Source: a candidate division WOR-1 bacterium RIFOXYB2_FULL_46_45
GTDB taxonomy: Bacteria > Margulisbacteria > WOR-1 > XYC2-FULL-46-14
Assembly (NCBI GenBank): GCA_001771585.1
Contig: MEUE01000003.1
Coordinates: forward strand, 62,001 to 126,000
Direction of reading: 5' to 3'
DNA length: 64,000 bases
Position numbers and translations under genes: made by a program
Notes under the pieces: model-generated
The model's input: only the letters and a program-made list of their open reading frames with translations
Told to the model about the DNA's origin: nothing
The model's database searches: none
Shown here: positions 17,441 through 25,630 of the stretch, piece after piece
How positions within the stretch are numbered: the first letter of the stretch is position 1
Layout: every line of letters starts with the position of its first letter

Positions 17441-17466
17441 GTCTGTCATTATATAAAAATAAAAAA

Positions 17467-18105
17467 ATGATTACAAGTTTATTAGAAAGTACCGAATTTC
17501 AAAAACTCGAAAAGGAATACAAGTTCCTCTCCCGCGCGCGCGAAAAACTCGACGAACTGCCAGCCCTTCCATATATTATCTTGGATGTTGAGACGACCGG
17601 TCTTGATCCGCAAAAACACGAACTGACCGAGATCGCGGCCCTGAAAATAGAAAAGCAGGAGATTGTCGACGTCTTTAACACCTTGATCAAGCCAAAACAA
17701 AAAATTTCCTACAAAATCACCCAATTAACCGGCATCACAGAAGAGATGGTCTCCGGCCAACCCTCTTTTTCCGATATCGTGCCAAAGTTTTTACAATATG
17801 TTAAAGGCTACAACCTGGTGGCGCACAACGCCGAATTTGACCTCTCTTTTATCCGGCACCATCTCTCTTTAAATAAAAAAGAAATCAATAATCCAGTCCT
17901 ATGTTCGCTGAAGCTTTCCCGCTTTCTGCTCAAAACCCACAACCATAAGCTACACACCGTGGCGGGACATTTCGGGATAACCGCCCAAAACCGCCACCGC
18001 GCGCTGGGGGACGTTGAGACCCTCTACCAGGCCTGGTTCAAGCTGCTCGAACTTGCCAAAACCAAAAACATCTACGACCTGGAAGAGCTCCGTAAAATAT
18101 GTTAG
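17467..18105 (+). CDS. DnaQ-like 3'-5' exonuclease
   Basis: DEDDh-type exonuclease resembling the epsilon proofreading subunit of DNA polymerase III. Motifs are ILDVETTGLDP (Exo I), HNAEFDLSFI (Exo II) and HRALGDVETLY (Exo III). A 35-residue N-terminal extension precedes the domain. Whether it serves replication or acts alone cannot be read here. AT-rich sequence with TATAAA precedes the ATG. The pta gene follows after 10 bases with its own -10. Confidence 0.88.
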   Translation: MITSLLESTEFQKLEKEYKFLSRAREKLDELPALPYIILDVETTGLDPQKHELTEIAALKIEKQEIVDVFNTLIKPKQKISYKITQLTGITEEMVSGQPSFSDIVPKFLQYVKGYNLVAHNAEFDLSFIRHHLSLNKKEINNPVLCSLKLSRFLLKTHNHKLHTVAGHFGITAQNRHRALGDVETLYQAWFKLLELAKTKNIYDLEELRKIC

Positions 18106-18115
18106 GATTTAAAAG

Positions 18116-19111
18116 ATGAATTTCATAAAAGACATCTGGACTAAAGCCAAAGCTCTCGACAAAAAAATCGTCCTGCCCGAATCATACGACCCGCGCGTGC
18201 TGAAGGCGGCGGCCATAATTTTGCAAAGCAAGCTGGCAAGGGTGGTTTTGGTCGGCAACGAAAGCAAGATCAAAAACCTGGCGATTCAAAACAACGCCGA
18301 TATTTCACGGGCCGAAATTGCCAACCCGGCGACTTTTTCCAAGTTTGAAAAATATGTCGAAGCATTTAAAAAGAAACGTGAACACAAGGGAATGACCATA
18401 GAAAAAGCGCGGGAAATATTAAGCGAGGATCCGGTCTTTTTTGCCGCCATGATGGCCGATCAATGCGATGCCGACGGGGTCGTCTCCGGTGCGATCAATT
18501 TTACCGCGAACACCATCAAGGCGGCCGCCTATTGCATCGGTTTGGCGGATGGAATTTCGATCATCTCAAGTTTCTTTGTGATGCTGACCCCCAAGCACGA
18601 ATTCGGAGAAGACGGGATGCTCTTTTACGCCGATTGCGGGGTGATCCCCAATCCCAATTCCCAGCAGCTGGCGGAAATCGCCATCTCAACCGCCGATTCT
18701 TTTGTCAAATTGACCGGATTGGAGCCGAGAGTCGCGATGCTCTCTTTTTCAACCAAAACTTCGGCCGAACATCCGGACGCCAGCAAGGTGATCGAAGCGA
18801 CAAAAATCGCCAAAGAGAAAGCCCCCCAGCTTATCTTGGACGGGGAGTTGCAGGTTGACGCGGCACTTGTCCCGTCAATCGGAAACCGCAAGGCGCCGGG
18901 AAGCCCGGTCAGCGGCAACGCCAATATTTTAATTTTCCCCGACCTTGATGCCGGCAATATCGGCTACAAACTGACCGAACGGCTCGGAGGAGCGACCGCT
19001 TTGGGCCCAATACTGCAAGGATCAAAAAGACCGATCAACGACCTTTCTCGCGGCTGTTCGGTCGACGACATCGTCAATGTAACCGCAATCACAGCCGTGC
19101 AATGCCAATAA
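18116..19111 (+). CDS. pta: Phosphate acetyltransferase
   Basis: Converts acetyl-CoA and phosphate to acetyl phosphate, usually for ATP via acetate kinase. The 331-aa single-domain form has the family stretches [22 protein letters not shown]-like [36 protein letters not shown] and [19 protein letters not shown]. No ackA is in this window. An extended -10 (TGTTAGGAT) ends 7 bases before the ATG. Its 3' end overlaps pmbA by 10 bases. Confidence 0.94.
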   Translation: MNFIKDIWTKAKALDKKIVLPESYDPRVLKAAAIILQSKLARVVLVGNESKIKNLAIQNNADISRAEIANPATFSKFEKYVEAFKKKREHKGMTIEKAREILSEDPVFFAAMMADQCDADGVVSGAINFTANTIKAAAYCIGLADGISIISSFFVMLTPKHEFGEDGMLFYADCGVIPNPNSQQLAEIAISTADSFVKLTGLEPRVAMLSFSTKTSAEHPDASKVIEATKIAKEKAPQLILDGELQVDAALVPSIGNRKAPGSPVSGNANILIFPDLDAGNIGYKLTERLGGATALGPILQGSKRPINDLSRGCSVDDIVNVTAITAVQCQ

Positions 19112-20391
19112 TCAAACAACTGATCCAAAAAGCGAAGAAGCTGGGGGCAGATGAAGTTGAAGTCGTTTATTCAAGCGGGACATCAACCTCCATCAGCGTC
19201 TTGAACCGGGCGATTGAAACCTTTGATACCGCCAAGACCAATGGGATCGGGATCAGGATAATAAAAGAAAAGCGGCTCGGTTTTGCCTACACTTCCAATT
19301 TTGAACAGCTGGATGAAACAATTGAGCAGGCGATCGCAAACTCAAAAAATACTACGCCCGACGAGTTCAACCTTTTGCCAACGCATAAGGCTGTCCCGGC
19401 TTTTAACGAAAAAATACATGACCCAAAAATCAACCGGGTAACTCCGCAGGAGAAAATCGATTTCGCGTTGCGGGTGGAAAAAGCGGCCTATCAGGCCGAC
19501 CAAAGAGTCAAGAAAACCCAGGATGTCTCTTATTCGGATTCGGAATATAATGTTGAGATCGCCAATTCGCACGGTTTGAATTTAAGTTACAAAGGGAACC
19601 ACTGTTCCGCTTCGGCCGATGTCATTGCCGAAGAGAACGAAAACGCCGAATCGGGCTTTGGGTTTGACGTAAATTTGAAGTGGGACAATCTGGACGCCCA
19701 AAAAATCGGGGAAGAGGCGGCTAAAAACGCGGTGCAGAACCTGGGAGCCAAGCCGCTCCCGGCACAAAAACTTTCTTTAATCCTGGAACCAAAAATCGCG
19801 GTGCAAATTTTGGGAATAATTGCCGGAATGGTTTCCGCCGACGCGGTGCAAAAAGGGCGGTCGCTCTTCATCGGAAAATTGGGAGAGCAAATCGCCGGAG
19901 CGGGATTGACAATTGAAGACAACGGAAGATTAAAAGGAGCGATCGGTTCCGCCCCTTTTGACGGCGAAGGGGTCGCAACGCAGCAGACAATTGTAATAGA
20001 AAACGGGATTTTGAAATCTTACCTTTACAACACTTACACCGCGGCAAAGGACAAAGTGAAATCAACCGGGAACGCTTCCCGCTCCTACTCAAGCACCCCG
20101 TCAATCGGTCCGACAAACATCTTGATCTGTCCCGGCGATTCATTTACCCCTCCATCAAAAACATTACGCGTCACCCGCCTGATGGGCCTGCATACGATCA
20201 ATCCGATCTCGGGCGACTTTTCGGTCGGGGCGGTGGGGATTTTCGATAATCAACCGGTCCGCGGGATCACTATTGCAGGAAATCTGATCGATCTTTTGAA
20301 AAAGATCGAAGCGGTCGGATCGGATTTACGCTGGTTCGGCAGTATCGCTTCTCCCACCCTGCTCGTTTCCGACATTAGTGTCAGCGGATAG
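19102..20391 (+). CDS. pmbA: PmbA/TldE-type metalloprotease subunit
   Basis: TldE/PmbA partner of the TldD peptidase, known in peptide maturation and quality control. The 429-aa protein lacks the HExxxH zinc motif of TldD, and has the family features [26 protein letters not shown] and the C-terminal [19 protein letters not shown]. No tldD is present here. Its final 22 codons lie within a 65-bp sequence repeated at 21293-21357. The two copies differ mainly at synonymous positions, so the present terminus probably came in with the inserted segment. Confidence 0.9.
   Translation: MPIIKQLIQKAKKLGADEVEVVYSSGTSTSISVLNRAIETFDTAKTNGIGIRIIKEKRLGFAYTSNFEQLDETIEQAIANSKNTTPDEFNLLPTHKAVPAFNEKIHDPKINRVTPQEKIDFALRVEKAAYQADQRVKKTQDVSYSDSEYNVEIANSHGLNLSYKGNHCSASADVIAEENENAESGFGFDVNLKWDNLDAQKIGEEAAKNAVQNLGAKPLPAQKLSLILEPKIAVQILGIIAGMVSADAVQKGRSLFIGKLGEQIAGAGLTIEDNGRLKGAIGSAPFDGEGVATQQTIVIENGILKSYLYNTYTAAKDKVKSTGNASRSYSSTPSIGPTNILICPGDSFTPPSKTLRVTRLMGLHTINPISGDFSVGAVGIFDNQPVRGITIAGNLIDLLKKIEAVGSDLRWFGSIASPTLLVSDISVSG
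20326..20390. repeat. pmbA 3'-end repeat, copy A (functional end)
   Basis: 65 bp matching 21293-21357 at about 55 positions. Differences fall mainly in third positions (GGC/GGA, AGT/TCA, GCT/GCC, ACC/ACT), so both encode [18 protein letters not shown]. This fits two diverged pmbA lineages rather than a recent duplication. Confidence 0.85.
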
Positions 20392-21156
20392 TATTCCTAA
20401 ATTAATTAGAAATCTAGCAGCCCCTTCTCTAGTCCCTTCCGGCAATTTAGCCAAAATATCATTTTTGCTTTTGCCACAAGAAAAATTATTTCTTACAATT
20501 CTTTTTAAATCTTCAATATGTGAAGTTAAAATTCCTTGCGCAAAAGGAAGATTTTGTAGTTCTTGCGCCGCCGAAAATAACGGAATAAATTCTTCAAGAA
20601 TTCTGTCTTGTTGCTCTTGAGTAGCTCTCTCATATTCATGCAATGCCGCCCGACTGTTCTCCCCAGAAACAGTCAAATCATATAACAAGATTAAGAACCT
20701 GATTTTTTGTTCGTCACCGGCGGCTTCGGCCATACTAAGATCAGCCAACAGCGCTTCTTCTTGCGGAGTATTTTTCCTTTTTAAATCAGGGTGGATAGCC
20801 CTTCTAACTCTTTTCATCGCGGTTTTTAAATCCCCTGGCAGATTTGGCTTTTTAAACTCGGCCCATTCCTCCATGGGACGAAAAACTTTTTTCAAAATAT
20901 TCTCTGCGGTCGGGCGGGTAATATTCCCTATTGAACGACCATCAAAAACACTGATTAAGCATTTTAATATGGTTATTTCGGCGTGGATTCTTGGCATCCA
21001 GTCAAATTCACTAGCGGCTACCCTTAATTCCCTTAATTCTCTTAAATCTTTATCGCATCTTAACCTTCTAAAGTGAAAACTTAGGAAGGCGTTGGGATCA
21101 ACAAAAGGCTTCCCTCTAACTAATGCTGTACAAAGATTTTTGGTTTGAACCCTCAT
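20326..21156 (-). CDS. Orphan protein with J-domain-like segment (276 aa), cassette gene 4
   Basis: Unknown soluble protein. Residues about 120-165 resemble a DnaJ J-domain: LKTAMKRVRRAIHPDLKR carries the HPD tripeptide, followed by a charged helix. Whether it works with an Hsp70 is unknown. Its last 22 codons are the antisense strand of the pmbA 3' end, so the natural stop was probably changed by insertion. It faces pmbA tail-to-tail and carries the shared upstream element (copy 4). It is the only gene in the segment framed by pmbA-end copies A and B. The start ATG at 21156 has no clear ribosome site. Confidence 0.7.
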   Translation of the reverse strand: MRVQTKNLCTALVRGKPFVDPNAFLSFHFRRLRCDKDLRELRELRVAASEFDWMPRIHAEITILKCLISVFDGRSIGNITRPTAENILKKVFRPMEEWAEFKKPNLPGDLKTAMKRVRRAIHPDLKRKNTPQEEALLADLSMAEAAGDEQKIRFLILLYDLTVSGENSRAALHEYERATQEQQDRILEEFIPLFSAAQELQNLPFAQGILTSHIEDLKRIVRNNFSCGKSKNDILAKLPEGTREGAARFLINLGILSADTNVGNEQGGRSDTAEPA

Positions 21157-21182
21157 AATAAGATTGCTGATTGCTTAATCAG

Positions 21183-21222
21183 CCCCTCCGGATATATATC
21201 CCATTGATTTCAGGGAAATTTC
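21183..21222 (-). promoter_or_regulatory. Shared orphan-gene upstream element, copy 4
   Basis: On the minus strand GAAAT starts at 21222 and GATATATATCCGGAGG at 21200, again 22 bases apart. The start codon follows about 45 bases after the second motif. Confidence 0.55.
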
Positions 21223-21292
21223 AGTCTTTTTTTTCTTTTGATTTTTTTCTTTTGAATGCAAAATAAAACATTTTGAAATTATCGTATTTGTA

Positions 21293-21357
21293 TTATGCTG
21301 GTTTGGATCAATCGCCTCCCCCACTCTGCTCGTTTCCGGCATTAGTGTCAGCGGATA
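21293..21357. repeat. pmbA 3'-end repeat, copy B
   Basis: Leftover pmbA terminus, still readable as [19 protein letters not shown] plus stop. It marks the right border of the J-domain cassette and the left border of the following toxin-antitoxin segment. Confidence 0.85.
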
Positions 21358-21378
21358 ATTTTGTGATATAATTACTTC

Positions 21379-21639
21379 ATGCAGGAAAAAAAATTGCCCC
21401 CTGAATTCAAAAAATACTTTTGGGATATCGATTTTGACAAGTTATCCGTTTCAAAGCACATCAATAGTATCCTTAGTCGATTGCTTAGTTTTGGGAATAT
21501 GCAAGCCATTCGCTGGGTAGTCGGCAATATCGGAACACCCCGGATAAAACAATATGTTTTGGGTTTTGGCGAAAAGCAGCTTGACAAAAGAAGCTTAAAT
21601 TTTTGGAAAATTTACTTAAATATCTCCAGGAGGATTTGA
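21379..21639 (+). CDS. DUF6922-type small protein, probable antitoxin
   Basis: 86-aa protein with LPPEFKKYFWDIDFDKL, HINSILSRLLSFGN and AIRWVVGNIG, the layout of DUF6922 proteins that precede AbiEii-type nucleotidyltransferases. By analogy it would be the antitoxin or DNA-binding partner; this is inferred from pairing. An extended -10 (TGATATAAT) ends 6 bases before the ATG, so the transcript is probably leaderless. The partner gene follows after 7 bases. Confidence 0.75.
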   Translation: MQEKKLPPEFKKYFWDIDFDKLSVSKHINSILSRLLSFGNMQAIRWVVGNIGTPRIKQYVLGFGEKQLDKRSLNFWKIYLNISRRI

Positions 21640-21646
21640 ATTTTTA

Positions 21647-22282
21647 ATGTTCAAAGCCCACTTTGAAATACTTGATGAAAAAAGGCAAAAAATCCTGCCG
21701 TTATTCAAACCCTTTAAGAACCGCTTTTATCTGGCCGGCGGCACCGGATTAGCCTTACAGATAGCGCATCGTGATTCGATTGATTTTGATTTTTTCACTG
21801 CTGAAGATTTTGATCCGGAAGAATTATTAAGAGAAGTCAGGAATGTCTTTTCCGGCTATTCCATTGATTTAATCCAGACCGGCAATAAAACATTAAATAT
21901 TATAATCGGCCAGGATATTAAGGCCTCTTTTTTCTGCATTAAGGAGCAACTTTTGGCTCCTCTTCTGGATATGGAATATTTTAACGTTGCCGGCCCAACC
22001 GACATCGCCTGCATGAAAATCGCGGCCTTGCTTAGGGCGGCCTTTAAAGACTACGTTGATCTTTATTATATATTCAAGCAACAACCACTTGAACTTGTTG
22101 TTGAAAATTGCAAAAAGAAATATCCGGGCTTTGATGAGGCTGTTTATCTCAAGGCGCTGGTAAGTCTTGATGATATTGAAGATTCGGATATCTTGTTTGA
22201 AAAAGGGCAAAAAATAACTAAAGACCAGATCAGAATAGATTTTGAGAGAAGAGTTAAAGAGTATTTAAGCAGTAAAATTTAA
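21647..22282 (+). CDS. AbiEii/AbiGii-type nucleotidyltransferase, probable toxin
   Basis: Nucleotidyltransferase-fold protein of the AbiEii toxin family. The catalytic pattern LAGGTGLALQIAHRDSIDFDFF has the GG[ST] and DxD elements, and DIACMKIAALLRAAFKDYVDLYYI supplies the conserved Lys and a D/Y-rich helix. Such proteins act in phage defence and as toxins; here that is by homology only. With the small gene before it, it makes a two-gene unit framed by pmbA-end copies B and C. Length 211 aa is somewhat short but within the family's range. Confidence 0.8.
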   Translation: MFKAHFEILDEKRQKILPLFKPFKNRFYLAGGTGLALQIAHRDSIDFDFFTAEDFDPEELLREVRNVFSGYSIDLIQTGNKTLNIIIGQDIKASFFCIKEQLLAPLLDMEYFNVAGPTDIACMKIAALLRAAFKDYVDLYYIFKQQPLELVVENCKKKYPGFDEAVYLKALVSLDDIEDSDILFEKGQKITKDQIRIDFERRVKEYLSSKI

Positions 22283-22288
22283 TTGGCC

Positions 22289-22311
22289 TTCGATATTAGC
22301 ATTAGCGGATA
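22289..22311. repeat. pmbA 3'-end repeat, copy C (short)
   Basis: The last 21 bases align with copies A and B with 4 mismatches and still encode DISISG plus stop in the pmbA frame. It directly precedes the leuA -10. It suggests a second, earlier insertion at the same spot. Confidence 0.65.
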
Positions 22312-22324
22312 AATGTGCTAAAAT
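22296..22324 (+). promoter_or_regulatory. leuA promoter
   Basis: TTAGCA near 22296, a 17-base spacer, and the extended -10 TGCTAAAAT ending at 22324. The ATG follows 9 bases later, so the transcript would be leaderless. The -35 lies within the pmbA-end remnant. Confidence 0.5.
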
Positions 22325-22333
22325 AATCTTATT

Positions 22334-23839
22334 ATGACCCGCAAAATCAAAATCTTCGACACCACCCTTCGTGACGGGGAGCAATGCCCCGGCGCGTCGC
22401 TTAATATTGAAGAGAAATTGGAAATCGCGAAGCAGCTGGCCCGCCTTAACGTTGATATAATCGAGGCGGGGTTTGCCATCGCCTCCCCCGGTGATTTTGA
22501 ATCGGTAAAACAGATCGCCGAAAAGATCAAAGGGCCGGTAATCTGCTCACTGGCCCGTGCCAAAAAAGAGGACATCAAACACGCCGCCGAAGCGGTTAAG
22601 CCGGCCGAAAAAAGCCGGATCCACACTTTTATCGGCACCTCCCCTATCCATATGGAAAAAAAATTAAGGATGACCCCCGATGAAGTCCTGAAAACCGCAG
22701 TTGAAATGGTAAAGTACGCAAAATCATTCTGTCCCGATATCGAATTCTCGCCCGAAGACGCCGGACGGTCGGAGAAAGAATTCCTTTATAAAATTATCAG
22801 AGCGGTGATCGAAGCGGGAGCAAAAACGATCAATGTCCCCGACACCGTCGGCTACACTACCCCATGGGAATTCGGGGAACTAATTGAAGACATAATTAAA
22901 AATGTTCCTGAAATAAAAAATATCGACCTTTCGGTCCATTGCCACAACGATTTGGGATTGGCGGTCGCCAATTCCCTGGCCGCGGTTCGGGCCGGAGCAA
23001 CTCAGGTTGAATGTACCATCAACGGGATCGGGGAACGGGCGGGCAACGCTTCGCTTGAAGAAATCGTCATGGGACTTAAGACCAGAAAGCCCTTTTTTAA
23101 TGTCGATACCAGCATAAAAACCGAAGAGATCCATAAGACCAGCCGGCTGGTTTCGAATTTAACCGGTATGCTGGTCCAGCCGAATAAGGCGGTGGTCGGC
23201 GCCAATGCCTTTGCCCATGAAGCGGGGATCCATCAGGCCGGAGTCATGCGGGCACGGGAGACCTATGAAATTATGACCCCCGAAAGCATCGGATTGACCG
23301 AATCAAAGCTGGTCCTTGGAAAACATTCCGGCCGGAACGCTTTTGAGAAAAAATTAAACGACATGGGTTATACCATGGAGAAAGAGAACCTTGAAAAGGC
23401 CTTCCAGAGCTTTAAGCGGATCGCCGACCTCAAAAAAGAGGTGACCGACCGCGACCTTGAAGCGATCGTCGCCGAAGAAATTTATGTGGCGGAAGAGACC
23501 TACACGCTGGATAAGATTGAGATCAAATCCGGGACAAAGGTTAAACCGTCGGCTAAACTTACCCTAATCGTAAAAGGTAAAAAGAAAGAGGCAAAAGAGA
23601 GCGGATCGGGACCAGTTGATGCGGCCTACAAAGCAGTACAAAAGATCGTCGGGCAAAGACCGAAGCTGGTTGATTACACCATTCAAGCGATTACCGGCGG
23701 AACCGACGCATTGGGAGAAGTTACGGTTAGGATTAAAAAAGACGACCGGATTTTCACAGGCCACGGGGCGCATACGGATATAATAGTTGCTTCAGTCAAA
23801 GCTTATCTTGCGGCAATCAACCGGATGGTTTCTGTCTAA
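22334..23839 (+). CDS. leuA: 2-isopropylmalate synthase
   Basis: Condenses acetyl-CoA with 2-oxoisovalerate in the first committed step of leucine synthesis. It has IFDTTLRDGEQCPG at the barrel start, the metal-site VHCHNDLGLAVANSL, GIGERAGNASLEE, and HEAGIHQAGV. Residues from about 390 form the C-terminal LeuA allosteric domain (AYKAVQKIV, then GGTDALGEV), so leucine feedback is likely. At 501 aa it is standard. No other leu genes are in the window. A homocitrate or citramalate synthase is possible but less likely. Confidence 0.92.
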   Translation: MTRKIKIFDTTLRDGEQCPGASLNIEEKLEIAKQLARLNVDIIEAGFAIASPGDFESVKQIAEKIKGPVICSLARAKKEDIKHAAEAVKPAEKSRIHTFIGTSPIHMEKKLRMTPDEVLKTAVEMVKYAKSFCPDIEFSPEDAGRSEKEFLYKIIRAVIEAGAKTINVPDTVGYTTPWEFGELIEDIIKNVPEIKNIDLSVHCHNDLGLAVANSLAAVRAGATQVECTINGIGERAGNASLEEIVMGLKTRKPFFNVDTSIKTEEIHKTSRLVSNLTGMLVQPNKAVVGANAFAHEAGIHQAGVMRARETYEIMTPESIGLTESKLVLGKHSGRNAFEKKLNDMGYTMEKENLEKAFQSFKRIADLKKEVTDRDLEAIVAEEIYVAEETYTLDKIEIKSGTKVKPSAKLTLIVKGKKKEAKESGSGPVDAAYKAVQKIVGQRPKLVDYTIQAITGGTDALGEVTVRIKKDDRIFTGHGAHTDIIVASVKAYLAAINRMVSV

Positions 23840-24078
23840 TCCTCGTCGACTACAATGCAGGTAACGGTGCGGGCTACAAAGCCGGTCGCTCTAATTTTTC
23901 CAACGACCATATCACCGACGGTTTTTAGGTCCGGAGCCTCAACATCAACGATCACATCATACGGACCGGTTACCAAATGCACATTGCGGATTCCCGGCAG
24001 TTTCCTTATTTCGGCAACCAAATCAACGCTTTTGGCAGGAAGGGCTTCAATCAATATATAAGCATGGGTCGGTTTCAT
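23836..24078 (-). CDS. Stand-alone Lrp/AsnC ligand-binding (RAM) domain protein
   Basis: 80-aa protein consisting only of the AsnC-type ligand-binding fold (THAYILIEA, then VTGPYDVIVDVEA) without a helix-turn-helix. Such small proteins are thought to sense amino acids or to modify partners of the Lrp family. It overlaps the leuA end by 4 bases on the other strand. A -10 TAGAAT ends 6 bases before its ATG, back to back with the DUF502 promoter. Confidence 0.85.
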   Translation of the reverse strand: MKPTHAYILIEALPAKSVDLVAEIRKLPGIRNVHLVTGPYDVIVDVEAPDLKTVGDMVVGKIRATGFVARTVTCIVVDED

Positions 24079-24131
24079 ACCTAAATTCTATGACTTGATT
24101 GAGTAGATGTCAAGTGTTACAATAAAAGTGA

Positions 24132-24761
24132 ATGGATAAGTTTTGGAACAATTTGAGCTCGAATTTTTTCAGGGGTCTCATTATCCTGCTACCGCTTCTG
24201 GTCACCCTCTGGCTGATCGTCCTAATCTTTAATTTTTCAGACAGCATCCTGGGAACCTTCCTGACGATCCTCCTTGGCCATCACGTACCGGGTTTAGGAC
24301 TTCTGGTAACCATCGTCATTGTCCTTTTGGCCGGCTATTTTGCCACCTACCTGATCGGAGCAAGGATGTTCAAGCTGGGAGAAGAACTGCTCTATCGTGT
24401 CCCGATCGTAAAGAGCATCTATTCGGCCGCCAAGCAGATCAACGACATCCTCTTCACCCACGGGGAGACCTCGGAAAAATTCCGCCACGTCTGCATGGTG
24501 GAATACCCGCGCAAAGGAATTTATTCGATCGGGTTTATAACTTCCGACGCCGCTTTGGAGATTGAAAGCAAGGCCAAGACCAAATTAATCAACGTCTTTG
24601 TTCCCAACACCCCCACCCCCGCCACCGGATTTTTGATCCTGGTCCCGGCGGAAGACGTAATCATGCTTGATATGAAGACCGACGAGGCCTTTAGGTACAT
24701 CGTTTCCGCGGGAGTTCTGCAATCCCAAAAGCCCCAGGAGCATCTGGGGACAACAAACTAA
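24132..24761 (+). CDS. DUF502 family membrane protein
   Basis: 209-aa inner-membrane protein with two N-terminal transmembrane segments (around residues 12-35 and 50-75) followed by a cytoplasmic domain. The family stretch YRVPIVKSIYSAAKQI and the closing TPTPATGFLILVP are diagnostic. Function is unknown. An extended -10 (TGTTACAAT) ends 8 bases before the ATG. Its stop overlaps the convergent AmrS-like gene by 4 bases. Confidence 0.88.
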   Translation: MDKFWNNLSSNFFRGLIILLPLLVTLWLIVLIFNFSDSILGTFLTILLGHHVPGLGLLVTIVIVLLAGYFATYLIGARMFKLGEELLYRVPIVKSIYSAAKQINDILFTHGETSEKFRHVCMVEYPRKGIYSIGFITSDAALEIESKAKTKLINVFVPNTPTPATGFLILVPAEDVIMLDMKTDEAFRYIVSAGVLQSQKPQEHLGTTN

Positions 24762-25630
24762 ACATTCCCGATATGCACGTATTTTAACCCGCAATCCAAA
24801 CCGATCTTTTTTGCTTTTTCAAGCGTTTCAATCGGCGTCGGCGACAGGTGCCGGAAATCAAGACAAGGAAAAAAGCGGGTAACATGCCATGGGACATCTT
24901 CGCCCAACTTATCATGAATAAAGCGGGCAATGCCGGTCAATTCTTCGTCCGAATCGTTTAAGGTCGGGACCACATTGGTTATGACTTCAACATGCATCTT
25001 TAATTGGTTTTTGGCGTGAACGGCCGCCTCAAAAACTTTTTCCGGATAGTTAATTTTACAAAGTTTTTTATAGGTCTCCGGATGATACGCCTTAATATCA
25101 ACCCTGTAGACATCAAGATACGGGGCGATCATTTCAAGCGGCGGGATATTTATATAACCGTTGGTAACATAGACCGTGTAAAGATTATTTTCTTTCGCCA
25201 GTTTGGCGCAATCTAACGTATATTCAAACCAGATCGTCGGCTCGTTATAGGTCCAGGCAACCCCTTGAGCGTTCTCCGCCAAGGCAACCTCTATAAATTT
25301 TTCCGGAGAAATATAGTTCCCTTCAAAATTTTTCCGCTCCTGCGAGATCCGCCAGTTCTGACAATGGCCGCAGAACATATTACAGCCAAAGGTCCCCGCC
25401 GACATAACATGGGTGCGGGGCTGAAAATGATAGACCGGTTTTTTTTCGATCGGATCAAGGGCCAGGGAAGAAACAATCCCGTAAATCAAGCTGTAAAGTA
25501 TCCCGTCCTCGTTTCTCCTGACTCCGCAAACACCGTTTTTTCCGTTCGCTATCACGCAGTCCCAGGGACAAAGCAGGCAGTGGACTTTTTGGTCTTCCAG
25601 TTTCTCATAGAACAATGCTTCTTTTCGCAT
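24758..25630 (-). CDS. AmrS-type radical SAM protein (AmmeMemoRadiSam family), shortened C-terminus
   Basis: Radical SAM enzyme of the AmmeMemoRadiSam group, whose physiological role is not firmly established. It has an N-terminal CLLCPWDC cysteine block, the cluster motif CNMFCGHC (CX3CX2C) near residue 75, and WTYNEPTIW. The protein ends at YVHIGNV, where relatives usually run on into a cysteine-bearing tail of about 40 residues. The end coincides with the overlap with DUF502. I use the ATG at 25630 (MRKEALFYEK), about 11 bases after AAGGGGGG; a GTG at 25642 is possible. No AmmeMemo partner genes are visible. Confidence 0.85.
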   Translation of the reverse strand: MRKEALFYEKLEDQKVHCLLCPWDCVIANGKNGVCGVRRNEDGILYSLIYGIVSSLALDPIEKKPVYHFQPRTHVMSAGTFGCNMFCGHCQNWRISQERKNFEGNYISPEKFIEVALAENAQGVAWTYNEPTIWFEYTLDCAKLAKENNLYTVYVTNGYINIPPLEMIAPYLDVYRVDIKAYHPETYKKLCKINYPEKVFEAAVHAKNQLKMHVEVITNVVPTLNDSDEELTGIARFIHDKLGEDVPWHVTRFFPCLDFRHLSPTPIETLEKAKKIGLDCGLKYVHIGNV

